Shown here piece after piece: positions 20,931-32,337 of a stretch of 64,000 bases of DNA. Made by a program: the position numbers and the translations under genes. The stretch comes from Porphyra umbilicalis. Its lineage: Eukaryota > Rhodophyta > Bangiophyceae > Bangiales > Bangiaceae. The stretch spans positions 1-64,000 of the forward strand of contig KV919148.1 of assembly GCA_002049455.2 (NCBI GenBank), written 5' to 3'. Below the pieces are notes generated by a model. It saw nothing but the letters and a program-made list of their open reading frames with translations. It ran no database searches and had not been told where the DNA came from. How positions within the stretch are numbered: position 1 is the first letter of the stretch; every line of letters starts with the position of its first letter.

Positions 20931-23442
20931 GTCGGTGGGGGGGGGGGCAGTCGTCCGTGCCGCGGCGTTGGCGGCTTTCTTGTGTGTCCGTGACGCAGCG
21001 GCACCGGCCGACGTGGGACGAGAAGGGATCGACAAACAGGGAGGAAGGGACGCTGGCGGCAGGAGGTCAAACCGCAAGACACTCGGGACGCGGTGGCCAC
21101 GGCGTGGCGGCAGGCGGGGCACTGGGGATGCTGACGATCCGTGGCGGCGGTGGTGGCGACGGGGGCGGCACGCGGTCTGGGCGTCCTCGGCGGGATGCGC
21201 GGGTGGCGGTGCGTGCGTGCAGGCGCACCGACCCGCGGGTCCCCGCGCGGGACACCGCGTGGGTGCTTGGCCGTCGACGGCGGGCGGCCGGGCGGGATGT
21301 GGGCGTTGGGTGGGCCCCGTGTTTTTCCCATTGTTTCGTTGGGGGCACTTTGTTGGGGATGCGGACGCGTGGCGCTCCCATCGAGCCGCGCGCCGGCAGC
21401 GTGAGCGGCACGTACTGCCCGTGCAGGCGGGCCGGGCGCCGTCGCGAGTGCTATGCCGCAAGGCGATCGCGCGCGCGACGGGTGTGGGGGTAGACAAGCA
21501 AACGCGGGCGCCGCCTTGTGCCGTGGTCTGTCGCGCCGTCGTTGTGTCGTGCTGCCCACAGGGGGGCACGGCAGCCTGGCCAGGGGTGTCGGGGCGCGGG
21601 CGCCGTGGCGACCACGCGTGGCCGCCACGGCGCCTGGCTGGATCCACCAATCCGGACGGTGCTCGTGGTTGGTTGTGCGCCATTTGCATTCGACATGCGG
21701 CTTGCGCATCCTTGATGAGAACAAACGCTACAGGAGTCTGTGAAGCGCCTTTCGGTCTCTGATAGGATGCGGCTTTGTCAGAGGAGTACCGCTCTGGACG
21801 CACAGAACACAGCCTGCAGGCCGCCGCCTCAAAGAGACCTCTTGGTGGGGGGGATCGGTTTCGCCCTGGTGGTGAACTTTGCTCAAAAAGTTCACGCGCA
21901 TTCCCCAAGACTTTAGTCATGGGTGCTTTCCACACCCAGGTGTCGAAAACAAAAACACTTTTCTAGTGAAAGTTGCAGAGTTCTTGAAAACCTCTTTAAT
22001 ACTCCCTACGCTGGTGGCAGACGTCGCCCGGCGCTTTCTTGACTATGAGAAGTTACTAAAGGTGCCGACGTCTTCACCGCGCGAACGGTCTGCGGAAGCA
22101 TGCGTGGCGGTCTTTGTGGTCGCGTCCGTTCCCACAGCACCCGCGCGAGGCGGGTGGGGGCGGCGGCCACCACCGCTGGCGGCGTTGCCGCCGCGCCTGC
22201 CACCAACGCGGCGGTGAGCGGTGGACGACCGCGCGCACGACGCGCGCCGCACGTGGCAGCGGGCGGCGGCCGCGGCCGCGGCGGTTGCGGTCTCGGCGGC
22301 GGCGGCGGCGGCGGCGTGGCGCCCCTCCTTTTTTCTCCCACCACGCGCCCGCCCTCCCCGCCCTGCCTTCCACGGCTTCTCTCCCCCCCCCCCCCCGCCC
22401 TGTAGCCCTCCCGTACCCCCCCCGCCCCATCCACCGCGTCGCCGCCGCGCACGTGCGCGTCACGCAGCTGGGCCTCGCGTCTGCGCTGCGGCAAGCGACG
22501 ACCGCCCGGCGAGCGCCGGCCGATACATGCCCGGCTGGTGGCCGCCGTGCCCCGGTGGCAGCCGCCGCCCGCCACGGCAATGGCGGCCGCTGCAGACCCG
22601 CCGGTGGGCGCGGAAGGAGCCCCGCGCGGCGGTCTTTGGCGGCTGCCCACCGTTTGGCGGGTACCCCTCCGACGGCGGCGGCTGCCGCTCGTGCGGGCCG
22701 CGGCGGACGCCGCGGCGGCGGTGGGCGGAGCGCCCCCTGCGCCAGCAAGCGGCGGTGACGTCGGCGACCGCCGCCACCGCCGCCATGGCCACCTTCCTCG
22801 TCTCTTTTGTGCGGCGCTCCTGCTCGTACGTGCGCGCTCCCAAGCGGCACCGGGCGTGCAGGTGACGTTCACGCGGGAGGCGGTGCTCCACTTGTCTATC
22901 TGTCTTTCGTCTTGTGAAAATGGTAATTTTGATTCGCAAGTCCAGGGAATTTTCCCGATCGCGCTCACAGGGAAAAAGTTCACGCTGAACAGGAATCAAT
23001 CATGTGGCTCGCCACCCACTGAGCACGTCTCGCGCGACCTGACACCTGCGCACCCGGTCACGTAGCGCCGCTCCCGCCCGCACGTTGCCGTCCCCCGCCA
23101 GCGCGGCCGAGCCCGCGGGCTCGTCTCGGGCCCGAGACGCGCCCCGCCCGCCGCCGCCGTTGCTCGTCGGCGCCCCGCGCGCGTCGCGGACGTTCCCCCC
23201 ACGCCCCGCGTGCGCCGCCACCCCGTGTGCTCCCCATCGACCCCGTGGCCTCTGTGCGCCCCCGACGCCCGGCCGCTGCGCCTATCCCTGCGGCGTCGGC
23301 GGTCATCGTCCACTCGGCGGGCCGACCGCCGCCACCCGCCGCCGTCGCTGCTGCCGCCGTCGCCGCCGTCGCTGCTGCCGTCGCTGCTGCTGCCGCCGCC
23401 GCCGCCGCCGCCACCGCCGCCGCCACCGTGGCCGGCGGCACC
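20931..23442. other. Intergenic region with one dispersed-repeat copy
   Basis: Long open frames exist on both strands to about 21.76 kb but none reads like protein. 21.85-22.1 kb is AT-richer and holds dispersed repeat copy A. 22.1-22.85 kb is host-like GC-rich and open on both strands (for example AAHVRVTQLGLASALRQATT on plus), possibly exonic but not assignable. 22.87-23.05 kb is AT-richer spacer. Confidence 0.35.
21906..22106 (+). repeat. Dispersed repeat, copy A
   Basis: Shares with 55458-55705 an ordered series of blocks in the same orientation: actttagtc-tgggtgctttcc, cacaccca, gtcgaaaa, cttttctagtg-a-gttgc, cccggcgctttcttgacta and gcgacgtcttca, ending at gcggaagca. Small indels separate the blocks. 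No coding capacity or terminal structure is visible. About 200 bp. Confidence 0.8.
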
Positions 23443-24498
23443 ATGCGGCGGCCGCGCCCCCCCTCCCCCCCCCCCCCCCCCCCCCCCCGGCCACTGGCCG
23501 CTGCGGGTGCTCCCCCTGGAAGGGTGCGGCGCGACGCGCGGCTTGCCCGTCGGGGCCCCCCTCCTCGGCGGCGTCTCGGCGGTCGGCGCCCCCTACACCG
23601 CCGTCGTTGTCCGCGTCACGTCGTACGGCGCGTTTGTGCGCGCGTCGCCCCACCTCCGCGGCCTCATCCGCGTGTGCTTTATGCCGGGGGGCGTCGGCGG
23701 CACGCACCGGCTGCCGCCCGCCGCCCGCTTTGTGCGGGGGGACGTTGTGTCCGTCGTGGCCGTGGAAGCGTGGCGGGGGGGCATCAACTTTGGGCTCCTG
23801 CGGCGGGGGGGGAGCGCCGCCGCCCACGCGCGCGCGTGGGAGGCGGCGTGGATGAAGGGGGGGGGGGGGGGGGGCGGGCGCTGCTGATGGCGGGGGGGAC
23901 GCCGACGGCTCGGCGGCGGCGGCAGCGTCGCCGCCCCGCAGTGCCTTTCCCCCGCCCGCCCCGGCGTCAGCGGCTGTGGGCGGCGGCCGCGGCGGCGCCC
24001 CGACGCCGTTGGGGGGGATCCACCAGGACGAGTGGGTGTGGGCGCAGCTGCTGCTCCGTGCGTGGCACCGGCATCGCGAGGCGGGGCGGCGGGGCTCCCC
24101 CGACGGCGACGCGGCGGCGGGGCGGCCCGACGCCGTGTGGCTCCCCGAGGCGGCGTGTGGCTGGCGCGGTGCGGCGGTGGGGGCGTGCACCGACCCGCGG
24201 TGCGTGCGGGAGCGGGAGCTCCAACGCGAGCGCCTGCGGGCGGCGAGCAGCTCTGCCGGCGGTGGTGGGGATGGTGGTGGCGGTGGGGGTGGCGGTGGGG
24301 GTGGCACCGCCGACGCGGCGGCCGGCGCGCCGTGGGAGCGCCGGCGGGACGTTTGCCGTGGGAGGGGGGGGGACCGCCCCGCCCTGGTGCGCGAAGGCGA
24401 GCGGCCGCCGCGCGCGCCGCCCCCGTGGGGAAAACTCCCCGCCGACGACTTGCGGCGGGGGCTGCGCGGGCGCGCGCCCCCGCACGGCAGCGCCCGCA

Positions 24499-24535
<37 letters not shown>

Positions 24536-25746
24536 GGCGGCAGACGCCCTCCCCGACGACCGCCGCTGGTGTCGGGCGCCCGCGCGCGGCCGCGGGGCCG
24601 CCGCGGACGTCCCCCACGGCGGCGCGGAGCGGCGGCGGTCCCCCCCGCGCGACGCGCCCCGCCGCGACGCGTCGCCGGTCGGCTCGGCGCGGTCGGGGGG
24701 GGGCGCCCCGCCGCCCGCCCGCCGCTCGGCGGCCGCCGACGCCGCCGCCGCGTGTCGCCCGCCCGTGTGGGAGGCGCGGGCGCCGCGCGCGCGGTCGCCG
24801 CCGCGGGGCGTCTGGGCGGCGGGCCGCCCAGACGGCGGTGCCGATGACGGCGGCGGGGATGGCGGGTGGGGGGCGGGCCCGCCGGCGGCGGCGGCGGCGG
24901 CAGCCTGCGGCGCGTATGGGGACCGTCCCCGCGGCCGTGGGGACGCCGCCTGGCCCGGCGGGGGGCGGTCGCCCAAGCGCCCCCGCCGCCCGCCGGCCGC
25001 CGACGGTGGGTCGCCCGACGTGGGCGGGGGGAAGGGGCGCGCCGCGCGCGCGTCGCCGCCGCCGCCGTCGCCCGGCCCGTCGAGGGCGCCGCGGCACCCG
25101 CCGGGCGCGGGCGGGGGCCTGCCGCCCGACGGGGGAGGGGGGGTTGCCCACCGCCCCGCGTCGCCGCGCTCCGCGTCGCCGCCGCTGCAGGCCGACGGGG
25201 GTGGGGGGGTGCCCACCGCCCCGCCTCGCTGCCGTCTGCGTCGCCGCTGCCCTCGTCCGACGGGGGGTCCCGGCGTCGGGCGCCGTCGCTCCACGCGGCG
25301 GGCGGCAAGGGCCCGGCGGCGGACGCGCCGCCGCCCGACGTGGCGGTGGGGGCGGCGGCGCCCGCCGCCGCCGTCACCAGCTGCGGGGGTACCCCCGCCG
25401 CTGCGCTCGCTGCCGCGCCAGCGTCGTCGTCTGGGGCGCCGTTGACGCTGCCGACGGCGCCACCGACGGCGGCGCCGACGCGCGCGTCTGCCTCCTCGTC
25501 GGCGTTTCTCAGCCTCCTCCTCTCCTCCGTCGCCGCGGGCGGCGCGCGGCACGCGCGCGCCGGCAGCGACGGCGCCCCGTCGGTCGACGCGGCGGCGGCG
25601 CTCGCGCCCCTGGCGGCGCTCGGCCACGTCGGCCTCGACCAGTGGATGGCGGCGGCGCAGGCGGCGGAGCGGCGGCGCCGCGACGCGCCCCCGGCGCCGC
25701 CGCGCAACGGCGCCCGCGGGGTGGGCGGGGGGGCGGGGGGGGCTGA
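23443..25746 (+). CDS. S1-domain RNA-binding protein with Arg/Ser-rich tail
   Basis: An S1 domain is visible at about 23590-23830: YTAVVVRVTSYGAFVRAS, then HLRGLIRV and FVRGDVVSVVAV ending GINFGLLRR, the classic order of an OB-fold S1 module. After an 18-G run (23857-23874) coding sense continues in another frame (GGIHQDEWVWAQLLLRAWHR). A long Arg/Ser/Pro-rich, disordered part follows, with RRRSPPRDAPRRD-type repeats like RS domains of splicing factors. Near the end comes an ordered helix (SVDAAAALAPLAALGHVGLD). The ATG at 23443 is separated from the S1 frame by a C run, so start and internal joins are uncertain. ZCCHC17-like or splicing-linked roles are possible. Confidence 0.55.
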
Positions 25747-25858
25747 CCACCCCCCCGCCCGCCCGCGGCGGCTGCGCCGTCACGATCGCATGGACGGGGG
25801 GGGGCTGTCCACCCCCCCGCCCGCCCGCGGCGGCTGCGTGGCCACGATCGCATGGACG
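25741..25858 (+). repeat. Tandem duplication, 62-bp unit, 2 copies
   Basis: Two direct copies of a block containing ccaccccccccgcccgcccg and cacgatcgcatggacg, starting near 25747 and 25809. They differ mainly in four bases (ccgt versus tggc). The copies straddle the apparent stop of the S1 gene. Confidence 0.85.
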
Positions 25859-26743
25859 CGGGCGGATGGCCTGCCATCCATCGAGTACGCTGAGTTTCTT
25901 CTGTGTGCCGCGTGCTCGGTCATGCGTGTCGTCCAGGGGGGGGCGCGGGGCCGCCGCCGCGGCCTCGCACGGCAACAGCGTGAGCGGGTAGCCGCGGTTG
26001 CGGTGCGCAGCCCCCCGCTGGCTGCGCGGCGCGGCCAACCTCCTGCGCCGCCGACGATCTTGTCCGCCGGCGACCGTGACGTCGCCCGAAGAGATACCAC
26101 TGCTGGGGACCACTGGACGGGGGGGGCGGCCCCCTACTGCATGGCGCGCTTCCCTGGGTTCGCGCCGGCGCAGGAGGATCCGTGCCGCTCTGAGGCGGCA
26201 GCTGGCGTCGGTGGCGTTAGGCGCCTGTGGAAGCGGGGCGCTGCGGTGTGTCGGCGCCATTTCTGAGCGGAGCCGAGTGCGGCCCCAACTGGCGAGCTCC
26301 CTCCGCGGCCATGTCCCACTGACGGACGCGCGGTTGGGCGACAAGGACACATCCGGATGGCGTCTTGGTGTGCACGTGCGACTGTGCGAGTCGCGAGCCG
26401 GTCGCGTTTCTGTTGTGCCCGTTCCAATGCATGGGTCGACGGCTCACGCTGCTTTTGGCAACACCTGTTCACAGCAAGGGGTGCCACATAGAGAGGGCAA
26501 CCCGTGCCGTTGCAAGAAAGTACAACCACCGCCGTTTCGAGGAGCCCCATTGCGCAAAAATACCGTTTCTTTTTGCGTTGATCCGCCAGACACGCCCGCT
26601 GTCGACGTCGACCGCCGCCACGACGGCCGCGCCGCGCCGCCGCGGCCGACGCCCGCGTGCCCGCGTGCCCCCGCGCTCTGCTCTTCCCTCCCCGGTTGCC
26701 ACGCCCCACGGCGACAGTTGCCCCACCTCTGGCGCGTGGCGCG
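25859..26743. other. Intergenic, upstream of TIM22
   Basis: Moderate GC, no domain-bearing frame on either strand. The last 150 bp before 26744 are GC-rich and probably form the TIM22 leader. Nothing else supported. Confidence 0.4.
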
Positions 26744-27563
26744 ATGGAATCACCACCACCGCCGCCGCCGGCTTTTCCACCGGGTGCCGGCGGCTCCTCC
26801 ACCGGCGCAACTGGGAGCGACGCGGCCGCCGGCGCCGTCGGGGGCGACCTTGCCGCCGGCGGCGGCGGTGCGGCGGGCGGCACCCCCCCCCCCCCCCCCC
26901 CCCCCTCCCCCCCCTCCCCCTCCTCCCCATTTACCCCCGATGCGGCGTCGGAGCCCCCTGCCTTCTCCATGCCCCCCTCCCCCTACCCCGTGCCGGTCAC
27001 CCCGCCGTCCCCCCCCCCCTGCCGTCCCTCGGCGGCGGCGGCGGCGGCGGCGGTTTTGTGGTCCCGCCCGGGTACCCCTTTGGCCCCCCCCCCCCCCCCC
27101 CCCCTGGCCCGTCGCCGCCCTCGCCGCTGCCCCCGAGTCGTGCCTCTTCAAATCCGCCCTCTCGGGCGTCATGGGCGGGGGCCTCGGCCTCTTTGCGGGC
27201 CTCCTCTTTGGGGGCTACGCGAGCGGCGTCGACCGGGCGGTGGAGATGAAGGGCCCGATGCGGGCCAAGCTCCGCGTCGGCTTTGCCGCCGCCGGCACCT
27301 CCATGGCCGAGTACAGCCGCTCCTTTGCGCGCCTCGGCGCCGTCTTTGCCCTCTGCGACTGCGCCGTGGAGAAGGCGCGCGCGCGGCACGACTTGTGGAA
27401 TTCGCTCCTTGGGGGGTGCGCCGCCGGCGCCGCCCTGTCGTCTGCGCCCCGCACGCGGGGGGTGCCCGCGCGCGCGCGCGCGGGGAATATGGCGCTGGGG
27501 TGTGCGGGCTTTGCCGCCTTTTCAACGGCCATTGATTACTGGATGGAGGGGTCCACGTTTTGA
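26744..27563 (+). CDS. Mitochondrial inner-membrane translocase subunit Tim22
   Basis: The conserved part reads SCLFKSALSGVMGGGLGLFA, GGYASGVD, then MAEYSRSFARLGAVFALCDC-VEKARARHDLWNS, and NMALGCAGFAAFSTAIDYWM before the TGA at 27561. This matches Tim22 (ES-x-FK, GGxxG helix 1, AKNFA-x-x-G, D-x-WN-x-x-x-GC, GCxGFAAFSxxIDY). Tim22 forms the carrier-protein insertion channel in the mitochondrial inner membrane; four membrane segments are expected and visible. The ATG at 26744 opens an acidic/Pro-rich leader in frame 2, whereas the Tim22 core is in frame 0. The switch passes C runs at about 27009-27018 and 27084-27104, so the two parts join only through homopolymer length or an unseen intron. 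The core identification is firm; the N-terminus is not. Confidence 0.85.
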
Positions 27564-28524
27564 GGGGGGGGGGGGGGGGGGGGCGGGACGTGGGAGGGGT
27601 AGGGGGGGTGCGCGGTAGACGTCCGCGCGGGTGGCGATGGATGGAGCGGGGGTGGGGGGGGGGGGGGGGGGAGTGGCCACCCGCTCGCGTCGACGGCGGG
27701 CTCGGCGGCCGGGCGGGGCGGGTGGCGGGGTACACGCGGGTGTTTGCGCCCGGCGGGTCGGTGGAGCACACGCCCGTGGACGGGTTGTCGGCGCGAGCAG
27801 CCGTCGCACGGCCGACTGGCCACTCTCTTTCTCCGAGCAAGGGCGGTAGGTGGTCGGCGCTCGGGGCTGAAACCGTCGGGGAGCCGCCCGGCGGTGGCCG
27901 TGAGAGACTGCCTGCTGCCGCTTGTTGGTGGCGTCTCTGGCCGCAGGTCGCCGCCGCAGGGGGCGGCCGGCGCGGTCCCCGACAGGCGGCAGCGCGCTCG
28001 CGCGCGCTCCTCGTCCCCGTACCGTGCCGGGGGCAGACACTCCCCCCCTCTATGGCCGCCCCCGTCCGCCACGTGCACGCCGGTTGGACGGCCGCGCGTC
28101 GCGCAGTTCCGCCCGACGGCACCCCCGTGACGTTGCTCCCCGCCCGCGCACGCCGCGCGCGTGGCGCTGGGGGAAGGACCGTGGCCGCGGCGCAAGCGGG
28201 GCGTGGCAAGCACAAAACAAGGAACAAAAAGAAAACATTTCCGCGGGTGACCCCCGCAGAGAACCCTAGGGCCGCAACGCGCGTCGCTGCTGCACCACCA
28301 AAAAAAAAAAAACGGCTCCATGCCACGCCGTTGGCCGCCTCGCCCCCCTACATCCCAAAGTATCGTACAAAAAACACGAGCGCCAGAAAGAAAAAACTGC
28401 TACGTGGGCGGGGGAAGAAGGCATTCCCCCCCCCCCCCCCCGCCAGGCACCCGCACGGTGCCACGGGCCTCGGTCGCCTAGGGTGTCGGCCCGTCTGCCG
28501 CCACCGCCGCCGCCCGTCCCCCCC
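27564..28524. other. Intergenic with G runs and A/T runs
   Basis: Starts with an 18-G run just after TIM22. It contains A11 and A/G-rich stretches near 28220-28400 that generate Lys-rich frames on plus and a hydrophobic FFFF frame on minus; neither looks genuine. A second C run lies at 28428-28441, just downstream of the minus-strand zinc-knuckle gene. No gene supported. Confidence 0.4.
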
Positions 28525-28859
28525 CTAGTCGCTGCACGCGAGGCACGAGAGGTAGCCGCGGCCGCGGCAGCGGCTGCACCGCTCCGCCCCCCCCGCGTCC
28601 CCCCCGACGCGCCCCCCGCGCCCCGGCACGACGCGGAGGCCCGCGAGGCTCGGCCGCGCGCCGCGGACGGTGGCGCCCCCGACGAGCTCCTCCACATCCT
28701 CTGGGGAGCGGATCCACTGCCCCCGCTCCGCCCGCACCCGCGCGCGCGCCGCGTCGGCGAGCCGCTGCTGCGCGGGCGACAGGCGCAGTGCCGGCGGGGC
28801 CTTGGTCGCCACCCCCCCGCCGCCACCGCCGGGCGTGCGAGCGTCGCCACCCCCCCACG

Positions 28860-28890
<31 letters not shown>

Positions 28891-29563
28891 ATCATCACCT
28901 CTGCGTCGGCGGGCGTGTCGGCAAGGACGCCGCCAACGACGAGCCGCGCCGCGCGCGGCGACGACGCGCGGGCGCCCACCACCGCCGACGCGGCGGTGAG
29001 GCCAACAACCGACGATCGCGGCGGCGGCGCCGTCACACCCGCCCCCTCACACGCCGAGCACGGGAGGCGGGTGCTGCCGCCACACACGTTGCAGCCGCAC
29101 CCGCGGACGGCCGCCGCGCAGTTGCGCGCATTGTGCCCGACCGCCCCGCACCGGCCGCAGCGTTGGGCAAACCAGGCGCGGCGGGTGGCGCCCGCCGCCG
29201 CGGGCCCGACCGCCCCCCCCGTCGACGCCAAGGACGCCATTGCAGACGTTGACCCGAGGGCCGACGTGCCCGACAGTGGCCCCACCAACGAGGCGGTGGG
29301 CGTGCCGGGATCCGCCAGGAGCACCGGGCACCGCCGCACATTGTGGCCGGGCTGCCCGCAGCAGGAGCACCGGTGGCTTTGCGAGGCGCGGGGGCGCTTG
29401 GGGGGGGCCGACCGCCCCGCGGGGCCGGGGGGGGGGTCGGCAGCGCCACGCGGGCGGTCGGCGTCGCCCCGCCGGGGCGGCCGCGGGGCGCGTCGGATCG
29501 GCGGCTCGGCAGCCGCGTCGGGCGGGGCGCCGGGAGGGCGCCGGCGGGCACAAAGGCGGCCAT
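28525..29563 (-). CDS. CCHC zinc-knuckle and DnaJ-type zinc-finger protein
   Basis: Starts at the ATG at 29563 in good context (gacgccATGGCC, MAAFVPAGALPAPRP). After a C run the frame moves and gives two retroviral-type CCHC knuckles, CSCCGQPGHNVRRC and CGRCGAVGHNARNC (C-x2-C-x4-H-x4-C), then CNVCGGSTRLPCSACEGAG, a CxxCxGxG-type motif as in DnaJ cysteine-rich or BSD2-like domains. Across the 7-base run at 28812-28818 another frame continues with LRLSPAQQRLADAARARVRA and a second CxxCxGxG pair (CSRCRGRGYLSCLAC) before the stop at 28525. The family is not known to me; knuckles suggest single-stranded nucleic acid binding and the CxxCxGxG motifs suggest chaperone-like or zinc-dependent folding. 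The combination is unusual. Confidence 0.6.
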
Positions 29564-32106
29564 GGCGTCGACGGGGGGCGACGGGCGACGCGGGAGTGGG
29601 GGGAGGGTGGGGGGCGGCGAGACACGTCGCCGTCGAGGGAGTCGGGGGGGGAGGGAGGATCGCCGGGAGGCGTCGGGAGCAGAGGCGGCAGCGGCGTCGA
29701 CGGCGACGGGCGGCGGGTCGAGGGATTCCTTGGCCTCGGGCGCGTCCACGCGGCGGTCGGACGGGAGCACTCTCCCGTGGACCGCTGTTAAGGGGTGGTC
29801 GCAGGCGGGAGGGCGCACACGAGCTCCGCAGCCCACACGCAGCCGACGGCGCCGCGCGTATCGGCGTTGCGCCGCTGCCCTGGTCGGCGCGTGTGCCCAA
29901 ACCGTCCCCGGCCCGCGTGCCTCACAGATTGCCGTTTGGGACTTCGCGGCGCGGTGGGGGGCACGCCACGGCATCCCCAAGCCGCGGCGGCGGGCGGCTC
30001 CCAGCGGGCGGCCCGCACCTCGGCTTGAGCTGGGGGCGCGTCCGCGCTCTCCGGCCACCCGAGGGAGGGTTTCTGACGTCGCCCTCGTTGCTGATTGGTC
30101 GATCTTGCACTAGGGTGCGTCCATATGCGGTAGGCGCGGGCCCCGCCGCGGCCCAAACGGCGTCTTCAAAGGGGGGGGACGCCACCGACGCAGGCGGCGC
30201 CGCTGCCTCGGCCGCGATGTGTCATCCCGAGGTCACCCCCCGGCTGGAGGTGCACCGGAGAGGCTCGAAGACGTATCTCGCTCCAACAGAATATTCACTT
30301 CAATTCTTCAATTGATCGACAGTGCTCCAGTCAACTGCCATTCCAAAAGATCCGGAAGGAATTAATGCGTCGATGACCACTCACGTTGCTTGGCTGCTGC
30401 GGGGAGGCGCGGACCACATTTTCTGCTGGAGGTGTGAACCGATTCTCGTGCTGAGCACAGACCCGAAGAGGGCAAAGAGGGGGCTCCTCGTTGTCCCTGC
30501 TGTCAGGGCGGTGCAGGTCCTCACGCAACGGCGGCAAAGATTTTTTTTACGGACCACTTTTGCCAGCTGGTGGGTGGCTTGAATGCATCCGAGCAGATCC
30601 AGCTCCTGTTGATGGCCACGAAGATCGCCGGGCTGAAAGCGCGCCAACTGGCCTGCTGAGTGGACCACCCCGAATTCAAGGCTTACATACTCTCAACAGT
30701 AACGCCTGCGAGCCAATCGGGGGGCGTGGGAGGTCCTGGGAATCGGCCTGGCCGCGCGGCTAGGCCGATTCCCAGGACCTCCCGGGACCTCCCATCGCGG
30801 CGGCCGGCGCGATGGCAGACCACGGGACCGAACCTGGGCGGCGTGCCCACCGAAGAAAATCCCAAGCCACTCGGAGCCCCGTCGCCGTCACGTTTGCTGA
30901 GCTGGTTTTGGGGCAGGGTCTCGGCCGCTGGCTTGTCCAAGCTCGAGCCGCCACCCCCCTCTGCCGATCCCTTTTTGCGGGGAGGTGGGGGGGCCTGGGC
31001 GCTCGGCCAGAGGTTGGGGCATGCGGGCGCGACGTTTCGCTGCTTGTGGGGTCGATGAAGGTGGCGAGATTGCCTGGAGATGCGTGTCGGTGCCCCAGCT
31101 GGCTCGCCCCCGCACGGCCATTGACGCAGATTTTTTGACGAAAACGAGGGGACCACCGCCGGTCAGAGCGGCGCTCGCCAGCTGTCGGCTGGGTGGTGTC
31201 CCCGCCGCCCTCGTGTTTGGGAGGCGGCTTCCAGGGGTGGGATTCGCGTGGCTCTCCCCCCAGCAGGCACGTCTGGGCCAAGGGCAGCCGCCCTCCTCGA
31301 CGCGCGCATCCCCGCGTGGGGCGGCAATGCGCGCGCCCGACCGCCACCCGCAGCCATGGGGGCGGCACGAGGCACCCACAGACGCGCTGCGCCGGCCGCC
31401 CGCGGTGTCTGGTGTGGTAGTCCCGCGCCCAGCCGGGGCGCCACCGCCGTGTGCACCGTCCGTGTGCACCGCCGCCGTCGCCACCGCGTCCGCTCACGCT
31501 CTGTCGCGGGGGGGTGTGGGAGGTTGGCCTAGGGAGGTTGGCCTAGGGGTGTGTGGGAGGGGGGTTGAGGCGCACGTGCGTGTGTGCGCTGCATGCCATT
31601 GTCTGCCCGGAGGGCACCGCACCCAACGGCGACGGTCGCTCCACCTGGCCGCCGCTGACTGGACGTCACGGCACGGGTGGCAGCGGGCGGGGTGTCGCGG
31701 GGAAGGCCCGCCCCCAGTCGCATTGTCGGCGCGGCGGGGAGCGCCGCCGCAGGCCTACACCAACAGTCGGTCCGCTTTTGGTCCCGGTGCCCACACCGAG
31801 CCGGCTGCGGCAGCCGCGCGCAGCACCGTCGTGCGCGTCGCTCCGCGCTCGGCTGTCGGTACTCGTGGCTCATCGCGCGTGCGCTTTTTCCCTCCCGAGC
31901 TCTTTTATTCCTGGTGCCGCTGGGGATAAAGTCGTCTCTCCCTTGCGACAGACCGTCGCCGCTCGCACCTGCGTGGCGCCACGACCGCCGCTTCCCAGAC
32001 TATCGCCCCCGCCTGCGGCTACTGCTTGCTGCCACCGCCTCCACTACCAGGCGGCCGCTGGGCGGTTGGCAACCAGCCCGGTTCGGCGCGGGCCCTCATC
32101 GAGTGG
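29564..32106. other. Long intergenic region with palindrome
   Basis: No domain-bearing frame on either strand. Contains a 56-bp near-perfect palindrome at 30728-30783 and a two-copy 14-bp tandem repeat near 31516-31545 (gggaggttggccta). AT-richer at 30.3-30.65 kb. The last 200 bp before 32107, including gagctcttttattcc near 31896, are a plausible promoter/leader for the homeobox gene. Confidence 0.4.
30728..30783. repeat. 56-bp near-perfect palindrome
   Basis: Arms 30728-30749 and 30762-30783 are exact 22-bp reverse complements (beginning gggaggtcctggg). The 12-nt centre ggccgcgcggct is itself almost self-complementary with one G-T pair, so the whole can fold as one hairpin or cruciform. A further gggacctccc follows at once. 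Confidence 0.95.
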
Positions 32107-32306
32107 ATGACGCCGTTTGGCGCCACCGCTGCCCTGTCGTACCAGAAACCCGCGCTGCTGCCGCCGCCGGAGCGGCAGCGGCAGCTCTATCAGGCGCGGA
32201 GGGCCATGCCGGGGAGGGAAGGTGGAACGCTGGTGCCGCCCCCGTCGTTTGGGGGGCAGGGACGGGCGACGCCGGACGGAAGTGCCGTGTCCGCGACGGT
32301 CGCGGC

Positions 32307-32337
<31 letters not shown>

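Noticed and set aside
23303-26350. 1015-codon minus-strand frame
   Set aside because: It lies antisense to the S1 domain and RS tail, has Arg/Pro-rich shadow composition and no domain.
27169-28326. Minus-strand frame with a signal-peptide-like hydrophobic start
   Set aside because: The hydrophobic stretch comes from a T12 run and A/T-rich spacer; it runs antisense into the TIM22 3' end.
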